Assembly (NCBI GenBank): GCA_905182995.1
Contig: CAJJDP010000037.1
Coordinates: 67,369 to 131,368 of the forward strand
Direction: 5' to 3'
Length of the DNA: 64,000 nucleotides
Source: Paramecium octaurelia
Taxonomy: Eukaryota > Ciliophora > Oligohymenophorea > Peniculida > Parameciidae
The notes beneath the pieces were generated by a model. It was not told the origin of the DNA and ran no database searches. It saw only the letters and a program-made list of their open reading frames with translations. Numbering within the stretch: position 1 is the first letter of the stretch; every line of letters begins with the position of its first letter. The position numbers were made by a program, and so were the translations under genes. Below are positions 1 to 11,635 of this stretch, piece by piece.

Positions 1-1157
1 GATGTTCGATTGATCAAAACCATTTTGAGAACCTACATTAAGAAAGAGGCATTACTTGATAACTTCTCCTTCTCCAAAAGTGGCACTTACTTTTCACCTC
101 CTTCTGGATTGTAGGCCGATTACATGAACTACATTGAGAGTCTCCCTCTAAATCCTGCTCCAGAAGTCTTCGGATTACATGAGAATGCGGATATCACCAA
201 TGCCCAAAATCAAACCATCATGCTTCTTGAAACCATTCTCTCAGTTCAACCAAGAACTAGTTCATCTGCAGGAAAAACCAGAGAAGAATAGATTGAGGAT
301 CTGGCTAACTTCGTCCAAGGAAAGACACCTCCAGTTTTTGATTATGATGCCATTTTCATCAAATATCCTACTGATTATCAGGAGAGTATGAATACTGTGT
401 TGGTTTAAGAAGTCTTGAGATATAATCGACTATTGGAAGTCATGATTGAGTCATTGGTTAATGTGAAAAAGGCATTGAAAGGACTGGTTGTGATGTCTGA
501 AGACTTGGAGAAACTATCTAATTCTCTCTACGATAACCAAGTGCCTAAGATGTGGGCAGAAAAGGGATTCCTGTCATTGAAACCATTGGCTTCATGGACC
601 TAAGACCTGAATGACAGAGTAGCCTTCCTACAGAGATGGATTGACGGAGGCACACCAGCAACATTCTGGTTCTCAGGATTCTTCTTCCCACAAGCATTCA
701 TAGCAGGCATCACCTAGAACTATGCTCGTAAACATGTAATTGCAGTTGATCTTGTTTCATTTGAATATTAAGTCAGAGACGATTTAGAAATCTCTAAAAT
801 AGTGGACAAACCCAGTGATGGGTGTTATGTCTATGGTTGCTATTTAGAAGGATGCAAATGGGACTCACTAAAACATGTGTTATCTGAATCTACTCCCAAA
901 GAATTATTTAGTGATTTACCAGCTGTCTAGTTGATCCCCAAGAAGAATAGAGTCATTCCCAAAACTGGAATCTATAATTGTCCTTTGTAATATTTAATTC
1001 TTATGGTTTTAGGTACAAAGTAGTATCAAGAGCAGGTACTCTCTCGACGACAGGACATTCAACAAACTTTGTTATGTGGTTAGAATTTGCTTCAGATCAA
1101 GAAGAAGACATTTGGATTAAGGCAGGAGTGGCAGCTTTCCTTGCCCTCAGATATTGA
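1..1157 (+). CDS. Axonemal dynein heavy chain, C-terminal part (partial at 5' end)
   Basis: The window opens inside a dynein heavy chain; the last 376 residues are present. Visible family hallmarks are the helical stretch containing ALKGLVVMSEDLE, the motif WFSGFFFPQAF, the segment GCYLEGCKWD, and a final block TLSTTGHSTNFV close to the C-terminus. Together these are the C-terminal domain that follows AAA6 in axonemal dynein motors, which use ATP to slide doublet microtubules in cilia. One 26-nt intron at 987-1012 is needed to join CPL to YKVVSRAGTL. The stop is TGA at 1155-1157. TAA and TAG occur repeatedly in frame as Gln. The isotype (inner or outer arm) cannot be decided from this fragment. 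The frame and family are certain. Confidence 0.95.
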
Positions 1158-1182
1158 TATCTAAATATAAAGTATATCAAAA

Positions 1183-1927
1183 TCATTTAAATAATTCCCT
1201 TATTTCACAATTCTTCTTGAAGAGCTCTATCATGGGAATCAGCAGCATGTTGGCATAGGTGGCTTCTATTTATTCCTCAGGCCCACAAATGAAGCATTTG
1301 CCCATGTAACCCTTCTTGCATGAACGACAATACGAATGAGCACATGGAATCACAGTTACTGGGTCCTTGAGTTCCTAATGACACAACTTACAAATGATAA
1401 AACCCTTGATGTCCAACTAATCCTTTATAATGATCAAATTACGCAAATGCTATCCAATTCCCTGAGAGCTTGCTATTGCAACTTCATTGGTTTGCTTTCC
1501 AGCACTCTCTTCTGCTCCAACTAATCATTCAGCTTCTTTAATTGCAACTGCAGATACCCGATGTGGTTATTTTGATCTTGCAATCTTAAATCTCAATTAC
1601 TTTGAACCTCTAATCAAATGTTTTGGTTTGAAAATGCACGCTGCTATCTTGTGATCTCAAGTGTCGGTTGTTTATTTTTAGGTCATCGATTTGAATGGTC
1701 ATTTAATTGATCTACAATTGCAAGACCTTGTTGGTTTCCTGCAATTTTTGAACCTACTCCTATAAAGCTTCATTCAATTGTTGTAACTCCTTGTTCACCT
1801 CTTGAAGGGATGCATTGGCGAGTTTCAATTCCTCAACAACGAATTATCGGTCGAAATTCGTGGGGGATTTGTTTTGATGCAAACTTCTACGGAAGGGCAC
1901 TTATGCAGTTTTACGACGAGGCATCAT
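1183..1927 (-). CDS. RING-finger coiled-coil protein (putative E3 ligase)
   Basis: Spliced product of 233 residues. Residues about 25-130 are Gln/Leu-rich and predicted coiled coil. The C-terminal third carries a C3HC4-type RING: CKLC, then CAHSYCRSC, then CFIC, with normal spacing, followed by a short helical tail. RING proteins of this layout usually act as ubiquitin E3 ligases or assembly scaffolds. Two introns are needed (23 nt and 20 nt); with them the length is an exact multiple of three. It lies tail to tail with the dynein gene (25 bp apart) and is divergent from the next gene, sharing about 105 bp of upstream DNA. No substrate can be inferred. Confidence 0.8.
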
Positions 1928-2032
1928 TGTGAATAAGGGTTTTGGTTCCACTTGGAGGGGCGACTGAGGATACTATTACTTTGATATGCCTTCATATCTC
2001 AAATAAGCCTTCATAATAAATATATTAATTTA
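1928..2032. promoter_or_regulatory. Short divergent promoter interval
   Basis: Only about 105 bp separate the start codons of the minus-strand RING gene and the plus-strand HU-CCDC81/EF-hand gene. Both promoters and 5' UTRs must fit here. No recognisable motif was found; the role is inferred from gene orientation. Confidence 0.4.
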
Positions 2033-5000
2033 ATGAATAGCATTGATAGTTATTAGAGCAAAGCTACATTTAATGCACAATCAATTATTTCCAAGATAGC
2101 CACTCGGAATGGATAAGCTGAGTAAGCAGTTCAATTTGAATATATAGTAATTCGTCCTTGATTGCAGCTTTGGATGAAGAAACTGTTTCAGCTGCTTGGA
2201 ATGCATTTGGTATTTCCTCACCCGTTATTATGAAGGTCTTCACATTTCAAGGTAATTGCGTATGGGCAGAGGAGTGGCAGTCAATAAATTTGGAACCTTT
2301 TCATTTAGTGCTCCAGATGTAGTTTTGGATGGAGTAACAAATCCAGTAGATAGAGATAAATAGCCTCGTTAACCAGTATTCCTTGTTGCTAAAGTAATTT
2401 AACTTACTTACAATCCAAGGAATTCGTTAATGGTTTTAATCTCAAAACTGCCATAGCCATAGGTCGATAATTGAGGCCTTACAAAGTTTAAACATCTGGA
2501 AAAATTTAACATGCAATTGTCAATTGGGCTGAGATTGCACTCTATGCCTCATAGAATAAGGACTCTGCTAAGATGGCTGTTGAAAGAGTGTTAAAATCAT
2601 TATCTGATATTGTGCGCAACGTATTTTGGCGATCAATTAATTATAGAGAGATGTAGTTGAAGTAGAGATTCCATGTGTTGGAACCTTCTTTGTCAAAGCT
2701 CATTGTGCAGCTGTGCAGTTCCTTGAATCTTTGATGGATGGCTGCAAAGTAACTCCATTTCAATTAAACATAGGAAATAACCAAAAGACCTTTGTCAGAA
2801 AGAAAATCCAAAGGAGACATGAGACTTACTCAATAATACTTGCAACAATTAACTAAAAGTTCCCATCCAGAGGAAAATAATTTTATAATTGACGACAATG
2901 CAAAAAATTATCTCACTAATTCATTAGGAATTGAATTGCCAGAAACTAGACCTAAAACAGCCAAACACTCCTAATATTCATCCAAAAAAGGACCTTTAAT
3001 GAGCAAAACTGTAAATTTTAGCCTTATTGTTCATTAGATTGATGTTAGACCATCTACACAGCAAAACTCAAGAGTTGGATTCTCCAGATCTGTAAATGAT
3101 AAAGTATATGCGCTTGAAAGATTGAAATACTACATTCGAGATCATGCTTTAAATATTGAAGATGTAACACTAATTTACTTATTTTTATAGTCGTTTTTAG
3201 ATATCTGTTAACAAGCCTTTGGGAAAACTAGTGAAAGGAAGGTCCGCATGAATTTCGATGATTTCAAAAGAGCTGTCCAATAGATTTAATTGCCTCTCAA
3301 TGAAACTCAACTCATTACATTATTTTAGACACTCGACGTAAATAATGATGGATTTATTGATAAATTCGATTGGCTCAAAGCAGTAGTAGATAAAAGTATG
3401 TATTAATGCTTAATTAAATTGAATAGAATCCCATGTGAATTATATCAAAGATGTGGTCTTTAAATTCTAAATTCACACTGATGATTTATTGCAAAGAATG
3501 AATTTAAATAGAGATCATCCACCAATTAACCTTTAGTAATTGAAACTAGCTTTAATGCATTTGGATGAATCTTTAAATTAACACAAAGCTCTAAAAGTAG
3601 CCAAGGAAATTTTGGATGGCAAGGAAACCATCAGTATGAATGACATATTAATACTATTTAACACTGTAGAGGAAGAAGATAAATTGTATGACCTTTCGTG
3701 GTTCAAAGACACACTTCATAAAATGAGAGATCATTTAATTAATCCTTAGAAGTTGAAAATATTCAGATAATCATTTGAATATTTTGATGAGCATCAAGAA
3801 GGCAATCTTGATACAGCCAACTTTAAAACCGTATTAATGGAGAGTTAACTGGGTTTGAATGTGCAGGACATCAATAGATTAGTTCGATACCTTCCAAAGA
3901 ATAGGGAGTCTCTGATAAATTACTATGATTTTATTTAAATGATTTTGGATGTGAATAAACAAATGGATTAAAAAGATACAGCCAAAGACCTCATTGATTT
4001 TGCTTAGAAAATAAGTAAGTATCTGGCTCAAAAAAAGTTTAGTGTCATACAGTTTTTATAATAAGTAAAGTCAGGATATGGATCATGTAATATTGAATCC
4101 ACTGCTTAATATCTTGAAAAAAATATCTTTGCACAATTGCCACATGAGGAATGCTTAGAATATTGTAGAGAAATGGATGTTGATGGAAATGGAGTCGTCA
4201 GTGATGAAGATATGAATATTTTCATTAAACGATATTCTTATTTCAACATTAGAAAAGATCTATCTCAAATCGACTAAATTGCTGAAAGTATGAAAATCAA
4301 ACCTTAATTTGGTGATACCCTATCAGCTATTGAGAAAACCTGTGTTTAATCCAAATCTATTGACTTAGTTACCATGGGGCAAAAGAAAATGTTTCAGTCC
4401 TTAGTAGATGGAATGAACTAACAAAAAAGTCTTTTCCCCATTGAAGAATTGCCAGAATCTAAATTTGATCAAATCCTAAAGGATTTGCGAATAAAATTAG
4501 CTAGGAAGGGAATGTCTTATGAAGAACTATTCACATTTCTAGACACTGATCATAATGGATTCCTTTCAATAAGTGAATTTTAGAATATTGACAAAATAAT
4601 GACTTTGAGTCAACCTGCTAAGGATGGATTCTTTGCCTTTATGGATAAGCAGAGAATTGGTTTGATTGACTTAAATACCTTTGCTAAGTTTATGAGCAAA
4701 TCTATAATATAGCAGATGCCGTAATTATCAGAAGATGATTGGGACTGGGAGTTGGAAATCTTATTTAAGATCAGAAATTGGTGTCAAAGAGAGAATATTA
4801 CTATAGAGGATGCTTTCAGAACTTTTGATAAAGATTTTGACGGTTAGATTAATAAAACCGATTTAAGAACATTTTTGAAGGACATATTGAAAATAGAAGA
4901 GAAAGAGATTACTGAAGCCAAAATTAATAGGTTGTTCAAATTAATGGATTAATATAAGAGAGGAAAAATAACATTAATGGATTTTAGAAGATTTGTAGAG

Positions 5001-6880
5001 GAGGGATTCTTTTATGGAAAAAACAAATAAATCTTTGGATAAAACGCTACTTTAGCTGCAAAATAGTAACAAGAATCTAGATCATCATTTGATTGGAAGA
5101 TGAATGCAAGATAACAGATAGGCTTGATAATTAGTAGACATTATCCAAATGTGAAGGAATCTTTTGATATTGTATCAGGATATCGTAAGAAATTGGTATT
5201 CTAGAAATTTAAAAAGTGGTTGGATGAAAAAAATGTATTGGCAGGATTTGATTTAACAGAAAAACTAGTTTATGAGATTTTTTCAGATCTTGATTCTCAT
5301 AAAAAAGGATACTTAGTAGAATCAGATTGGCTGAATGCATTTGCTCAATACAATTGGTAGGATTAGATGATTAAGGAGATCCAAGATGCACTATCAACCT
5401 ATTTCTCTAGCATTTAAAATGCAATCCACTATTTTTAAATGGAGCACAGCCACATCATTACTAGAGATAGCTTTTATAAGGCCTTGTAGGCTTTATTCCC
5501 AAAGAGATTCGTTGAAGGAGATATCGAAATTTTATGGAATAGAATTTAAAAGAATGGGTCATTGAGCAATCAAGCATTTGCACTTATATTCGGAAAAGGT
5601 GGTAAAATCTATGAGCAACCTGAAGGACAATCACAACAATTAGCTATTCGTCCAGCAACATAAGGGTATTATTGTGTATTATGTTAGTGGACTATCTGAA
5701 TTACCTTTGGATGAAAGAAATTAGGTTAATATTAGCTTACTAGATAAAATTAGAAGATTTTTGAGAAATTCAAATAAAAACATTAATGATTTATTCAAAT
5801 AGTACGATTCAGATAACACTGGATTCATTACAAATTTAGAATTCAGATAAGTCATTCGAAGTTTGAATATGGGGTTAACCTTCTAAGATGTCGATATATT
5901 ATCTGCTATGCTTCATACTGATAGAAATAGTATGGTCAACTGGAAGGAGTTTTCCAAGAAATTAGATTTTAGATAAGCTGATAATAAGATTCTTGAGAGA
6001 GCTGGTATTCATTTACAAAAAGTCAACGATCACATTTATCATTACTTATTGTCTCCTAAGGATGCATTCAGATAAATAGATGCTCAACACACTGGGTTTT
6101 TAACCTTTGATAAATTTAAGGATATGATTGAAATGTTATATAGATTAGCAACTGAAGACATCCCACCATTTGCAATAATCAAAGACCTATTTGAATTTAT
6201 TGATAAGAGAAGGGATGGACATCTGGATTTGACTGAATGGATGGATGCTTTTTCAAAGTTCTCCAATCCTAATGAAAAGAAAAGGTTAGATTATAATCAT
6301 TTTTTAGACCCCTGAGTGCTAATATAAAAGTTAAGAAAAACTCTCAGAAGTCATTAATGGCCTAAACTGATAAGAATTGGTTAACCAAATAAAGATCACC
6401 TTCTCAATAATAATTTGAAGGGTTGACTGACGATGGATTGATAAATGCGGCAAATAAATTCAAAACATTTCTCAGAAAGCCTCCTGTTAAATAAAGTGCT
6501 CTTTAGTATGTTGGTATCTTTTTGTATCTTAAAAATATAGAAAATGGCATTTGGGAGAGTTCAAAAGAGTTTGATAAAACTATAAATGCAATTGGCAAAA
6601 ATAGAAAATACCTTCTGGAAATCTTTAAACATTTGACATCAAATGGGTAAATTCCATTAACAGAGGATGTAAGTTTTGTGAGTAATTTCAATAGCGCATC
6701 AAATAAGAAATGGATAAAATGTTGAGATCCTAAGGGATTGTCGTCAGAGATGAACAGTGGCCACAACTTATCTCCTGGTCTAAGAAAAACGGTCGCATAG
6801 ATTACAAATTTTTGCTTGAGGTGTACAAAGATCGACTGAATGGAATGGATACCTAGCCCAGATAGGGGGATGACGAGTGA
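2033..6880 (+). CDS. Giant HU-CCDC81 domain and multi-EF-hand fusion protein
   Basis: Nine introns (22-31 nt) give a 1538-residue product in exact frame. The first 230 residues contain two HU-CCDC81-like modules: GRGVAVNKFGTFSFSAPDV followed by GVTNPVDRDKQPRQPVFLVA, then EFVNGFNLKTAIAIGRQLRP, and a second module with VEIPCVGTFFVKAHCAAV. CCDC81-type proteins are known from centrosomes and basal bodies. The rest holds at least seven EF-hand-like loops, for example DVNNDGFIDKFDW (about 393), DVDGNGVVSDED (about 658), DTDHNGFLSISEF (about 784), DKDFDGQINKTDL (about 880), QYDSDNTGFITNLEF (about 1195) and DKRRDGHLDLTEW (about 1328). A role as a calcium-responsive basal-body or ciliary protein is inferred. 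No stop or alternative start breaks the fusion. Confidence 0.85.
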
Positions 6881-7440
6881 ATATTTATTAGACCAGTTGG
6901 CCATATTATAATATTAATAAAATAAAAATTTTAAAAAAAGCCCTTACCAGCTTTTTAAATACAAAAGACTTCCCCAGAATCGAAAAAGTAAGTTAAACAC
7001 CTAAAGTAATCTAGTGAGCAGTAACAAAATCCGAGTTTTAAAAAAGTCTTAGACATACAATAGCTCTAAGTGTCTCTTTGTTCCCAAAAATAAGGAACGA
7101 CCATAATACTATATCACTCCACCTTCGAAATATAAGGTATTTCTATTTTTCATCGTTTTAGAACCCACTTACTAATACTGAGGAATTAAATATTGATTCT
7201 AACTGTTCGACTGATAGCAGTCAACGATTAGAAAATCTAAGTCCCTTATATTACTGCCCAAAAGGAAAAGAACCATGTGGTGAGTTGTAGGTAATCCTAA
7301 ATGGCGACCTGATATAAGTGATTTCTTAGACTAAAAGCAGAAAGAAATCACGAAAATTCAGTGACCAAGAGACCTATGCAATGAGTAATTTCATCGCAGG
7401 TCCTAAATGTTAGGAGATCCCTTGCCCTTAGTTCCTTTGA
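6870..7440 (+). CDS. Uncharacterised basic protein overlapping the upstream gene
   Basis: Spliced product of 181 residues with one 25-nt intron (GTATTT...TTTTAG). It is rich in Lys, Gln and Ser with several short Pro/Lys motifs; no domain is recognised. The only usable start codon is the ATG at 6870-6872, which overlaps the last 11 nt of the previous gene in the +1 frame (ATGACGAGTGA contains the upstream stop). Such overlap is odd for a ciliate nuclear gene, so the true start could be non-ATG, or this could be an alternative 3' part of the upstream transcript; no canonical intron joining the two was found. The frame itself is convincing, the start is not. Confidence 0.5.
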
Positions 7441-7777
7441 TGATATATATATTATCTATATTTCAAAATACCCTAATCACAATTTTAAATAACAGCTGTT
7501 CCTAATAAAGTAAACATTTTTAATTCTAATTGATACTAAGATACTTTTTCATTATTCCTCATTGTTCAAATCGAAATTCATATAAATCATCTTGTGATAC
7601 CATAGAATACTTTAACTATAAAATATACTTTTGTATTCAAAAGAGAAAATTATTTACTTTTCTAAAAATAACTCACAAAACAATAACTTAAATTCATGTG
7701 ATGTAATTTGATTAATTCTATATTTCATTGTGATTTAAATATCTATATATCGATTTATTATATATATTATATGTTAG
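7441..7777. other. AT-rich intergenic stretch
   Basis: About 340 bp between two convergent genes. Very AT-rich, with short AT repeats near 7443-7460 and 7740-7772. No ORF, RNA gene or motif could be supported; it probably holds two 3' UTRs. Confidence 0.6.
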
Positions 7778-8624
7778 TCATCTTCTACCTTCTAACAATC
7801 TACCTAACTCATCTTTTAGAGAGTTATTATAAGCTCTAATTTTTTCTATTTCATTTTTATGGTTTTCAGATTCCTATTAGTTAGACCATTTAAAATAATT
7901 ACTTTTTATAATTTCTCAGTTTCAACTTTTTTTGTATATTGAATTTTTTATTCCAAATCCTCAACAGCCTTCTATAATTCTTAGCACTCTCTGTCCATAA
8001 ACATGATTTTATTCGATTTATCTGTTCTTTTTTATTCAGCATCAATCATTTTTCTCATACCATATGCAATGGAACTTTCATATAAGGTTTTGTAGGAATT
8101 CAATTAATTTCGGAATTCGTTTCGAACTCAAAAAGCATTAAATGTTAATTCATACTTCACCAATAGTAATCCTCTTTAACTGCAATCAATTGTAATCTAT
8201 CGAATCAATTCATCAAAGCACTATTCGTATAACTCTTCTCTTATTGGGCAAATTCCAGTTTCTCTGGCTCCTCTTGATAATAACCTTTTGTCTAACTCTT
8301 GTTATAATTAGACAACTTCAATTCTAGTTGCAGGAGTAGATAAAACAGTTTGCACCCATAATTGACCATTCTTCAATCTGTATTCCTTAGGTGGTAGATT
8401 TTATTATAAAATCTCTTAAGTTATCATCTTCTCTTGCTGTCATAATTTGTTAAAATTTGTACTCTTCCAGGACTATTGACTCTGACTTATTGCTTAGCTT
8501 AGGCATCTTTTTTTTCTCCTAAATGTTATTATTCCAATTTACCAGTGTTTTTTCCAGCCACAGATACTAAAACAGGTGTTGAATATTTGACTAAACTATT
8601 CAATGAGGGCACAAAGTCTTCCAT
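7778..8624 (-). CDS. DNALI1: Axonemal dynein light intermediate chain p28
   Basis: Product of about 245 residues of the p28/DNALI1 family, the inner-arm dynein light chain. The N-terminus reads SLNSLVKYSTPVLVS. It is followed by LPPKEYRLKNGQLWVQTVLS, then ETGICPIREELYEQCFDELI, then KTLYESSIAYGMRK, and a coiled-coil tail ending DELGRLLEGRR; all are family signatures in the right order. Three introns resolve cleanly (24, 26 and 29 nt). One problem remains: between LLLV and VRNEF there is a 33-nt in-phase block containing a TGA (8128-8130). It looks like an intron but has no canonical boundaries that keep the frame. It may reflect a sequence error, an unusual splice site, or a genuine defect. 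Confidence 0.88.
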
Positions 8625-8722
8625 AAAAACAAATTATTAATAATTAAAATTATTTGAAAAAAATAACTGGAATACATCTCTAAACATAAAAGGGTGTGGA
8701 TTTCATACCTATTTAGAAGTAA

Positions 8723-8915
8723 ATGGACATGAGCGTGTGAACATATTTGGACAAATATTAGAAGCATTAAATTTACATAATATGAGTTATTACTTTAATA
8801 CTTGGATGAAATTTAGATGAGATTGTATAGATAAAAAATAGTAGAAGAAGAATTACTTATTAATTGCTAGTAGATTAGAAGGTCTGTTACACAATAATTA
8901 TAAATGATAAAATGA
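8723..8915 (+). CDS. Possible small helical protein
   Basis: A 55-residue product is obtained if a 25-nt intron (GTGAAC...TATTAG) is removed. The sequence is helical and charged, with YELLLQYLDEIQMRLYRQK in the middle. No family is recognised. The start is the ATG at 8723. Support is limited to a consensus intron and coding-like composition; it may be part of a larger, unresolved gene with the small ORFs that follow. Confidence 0.35.
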
Positions 8916-9389
8916 AAATGATGATGGCATTATTATAGTTGATTCTAAATGTTGTCTTGCTTGATATATCATTAAAAATTAATGAACCGATCCTTAGTAA
9001 ATTTTCTTTGCCTTTATTGATGTGAGTATAATTAAATAATCAGAAAATAGATCCATTTACATCATTTATAACCCAGTATGATACGAACTTAAACTTATCG
9101 TCTAAATGACGATCTAAAAATATGAATTCCTTTTTGGAAATGGTATATAATTTAAAGATTTTGATTTACTAATAATTCTTTTTTAAGTTTGATAATAATA
9201 TATCAACCTAAAGTTTGCAATAATAATAAGAGCTGAAGAGATGTCAAATATGAGCCTTTTAATTATAATAGATAATCTAGATATTTTCATAATAAGAGAT
9301 TTCATAAAATTATGAAAGACTTAATTATAAATTGAATATTTTTCAAGATGTGATAATAAAATACTATTGAATTTGTAATAATATTATAT
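8916..9389. other. Intergenic region with unresolved small ORFs
   Basis: About 470 bp. On the plus strand an ATG at 8916 opens a hydrophobic 37-codon frame (MKMMMALLQLILNVV...) and another ATG near 9122 opens 44 codons, but no canonical introns join them into one reading. It could be a degraded or very small secreted-protein gene. Nothing else is visible. Confidence 0.3.
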
Positions 9390-10844
9390 TCAATCCCTAT
9401 CTAAATCATCATCAGCTGTGGGATCAAACTTTTATTAAATAAGTTATTTACAATTTTAGCGTTCTCATTATTTACTACATGTGATATCAAACTCTATCCA
9501 GATTTCTTTTTAGCCTCATAAGATGTTTAGAATTCAGGAAAATGATATAATAATATTTCCTCATAAAGAAGATCTAATTTAAAACTATAAAATGCACCTT
9601 TAATTTATTCCCTAGTCATTTCATACTTTTCAAACTCGAATTCTAATTAATTAACAAGTTAAGCACTAGGTTCATCGGCTTCAAAGTGCAATTGAGCTAA
9701 ATAAGGATGTTCTAAGGCTTGCTGAACTGTGATTCTTTATCTGTAATCAAATGTCAACAGCTTTCTTAATAAATCCAAAGCTTCAGAAATGATTGTACAT
9801 TATTACCATTTTTAGAAGCATTTTTAAATAATTATTCCAAAGGAATACCTTGTTTCGGTCCTGTTTCTTTAATGACTTTTCTCAGATTGTTTTAAACTTT
9901 TTCATCTTAAAAAGATTAAATGTAAGCCTCATTTGGAGTTCCCAACAATTCAAATATTAACTTTACTTATCTCTTAGCTTTATTTATTTAAAATAACAAT
10001 ACTGGAATCTCCTCTTAAAAAAGGTTTTCTCAATAGCAATTCTGCCAAGATGCATCCGACAGACCATATATCAACTGCAGGAGTATAATTCTTGAAACTC
10101 ACTAACAATTCTGGTGCTCTATACCATCTAGTCTCGACGTAATAAGTCATAATGTTTGCATTGTTTGATGAAGATGGATCAGCCATTGCTCTGCCCAATC
10201 CAAAATCGCAGATCTTTAAATCGCAATTCCTATTTAACAATAAATTTCTAGGTTTCTAATTTGATTTTACACATAATTACTAAGTCTCTATGCAATATTC
10301 CTGCAGTATGTAAATATTTGAGTCCTCTTAGGATTTAATATAAGAATAATTGGATATGTTCATCGGTCAATACCTAATCGCTTTTTATTACTTGGGCAAG
10401 GTCTGTCTCCAATAATTCAGTAACCATATAAACATCTTCAAATTCTTCTCTAGATTTAGGAAGAAGCAAGGTTTTTAATTCAACGATCTATATCACTTTC
10501 ATGGTAATACATTCTCGTGTTTCATCAACCTTAGGATCTTTAATTCTCTTAGAGTTCTTTTCGCATACAATCTATGTTCAAACGCTCTTTCAATTTTCTT
10601 AATAGCAACTTATCTATCCTTCTCGACCTTTGCATTTTTATCATCAGCTTATATAACACATCCATATGCACCGCTTCCGACTTTGAACTATAAATTAATT
10701 ATTACTGATTTCGACTGGTGAATAATTGTCTTCTAACATAAATGTATGTTCTTGAAGTTGGAATTTTTTCACTTTCTATGATTTATTCTAATATTTTGCA
10801 TAAAGTTGAATAATCTTTTATGGCAATTTGAACTCTTATTACAT
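9390..10844 (-). CDS. MAP kinase with a T-Y-Y activation motif
   Basis: Six introns (23-28 nt) give a 434-residue MAP kinase. The Gly loop is [11 protein letters not shown], the catalytic lysine is in VAIKKIERA, the catalytic loop is ILHRDLKPRNLLL, and the metal loop is [10 protein letters not shown]. The activation segment reads [14 protein letters not shown] and is followed by the subdomain IX motif [13 protein letters not shown]. The C-lobe has the MAPK-typical LGTPNEAYI and [18 protein letters not shown]. All catalytic residues are present, so it should be active as a Ser/Thr kinase phosphorylated on Thr and Tyr. The canonical T-E-Y or T-D-Y is T-Y-Y here. The start is chosen at the first in-frame ATG, giving about 40 residues before the kinase core. 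The TGA stop follows an acidic tail. Confidence 0.93.
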
Positions 10845-11635
10845 ATATATAAATATTAATATAATTATTTATTAATAATTTAAAAACTAATTATTACATC
10901 GTTCAAGACTTTATTGTGAATCACACTTGGATTCTGCAAATTGAAATAAGTTAAAAGGCAGTATTTAAAAAAATTGGTACTTTATAAAAAATTCTTTTGA
11001 AATTTCATTTTTCATTCTAAAATTAATATCTGAAATCTGAATATTATTGACAATTCGATTTCAATTTTATTATTGTATTTAACAAATTTTTGATATATTT
11101 GATTTTATATAAACAATTGAAAATTGTACTTCCAGGAACATTTTCCTGTTGATTATAATTATCACCAAAATAAAAATTATCAGTAGCATTAATAATTATC
11201 AAAAGAAAAATCATAAAACTTCTTGATGTAATTTGATATTAAGTTTGCCTAGAAATTATTAAATTCAAATAATATTTAAAACACAATAATTATAAGCATA
11301 TTGAATTGAGATTCTAAATACCAATAACAACTACTCATTATCCTAATGAGATATGAATTTAAATGGTCAAATATTTTTCTAAGCAAGTATATTGAACTTG
11401 CACGAATGTGATTGGGTAATTTGGCATATTGATTTTGAAAGACTTTTATATATGCGTATATATCCATCATTAAAATTAATCTAAATTGAATGAATTAATC
11501 ATCTTAAAATTAGCATTAGCCTTATGCAAATAATTAGGATGATTGCAACGACTAGGAAATACAGGGTTAAGGCATTTAATCTAAAGTAAAAGTTTTTAAC
11601 ACTAAAATTAGTAACAATAACAATCACATCCTGGA
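10845..11635. other. AT-rich intergenic region with one doubtful ORF
   Basis: About 790 bp between divergently oriented MAPK and OSCA-like genes. It holds the two promoters and one minus-strand ciliate-code ORF (listed separately). The 11500-11635 part has moderate GC and several short direct motifs, but no RNA gene could be folded convincingly by eye. Confidence 0.5.
11180..11470 (-). CDS. Doubtful hypothetical protein
   Basis: A 96-residue ciliate-code ORF from ATG at 11470 to TGA at 11180, with no introns. It contains AKLPNHIRASSIYLLRKIF and hydrophobic stretches. Composition is compatible with coding, but a TGA-free frame of this length is not rare in AT-rich DNA. No family is recognised. 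Confidence 0.25.

Noticed and set aside
8101-8180. Retained internal eliminated sequence in p28
   Set aside because: The extra block is not bounded by two TA dinucleotides at positions that would restore the conserved frame.
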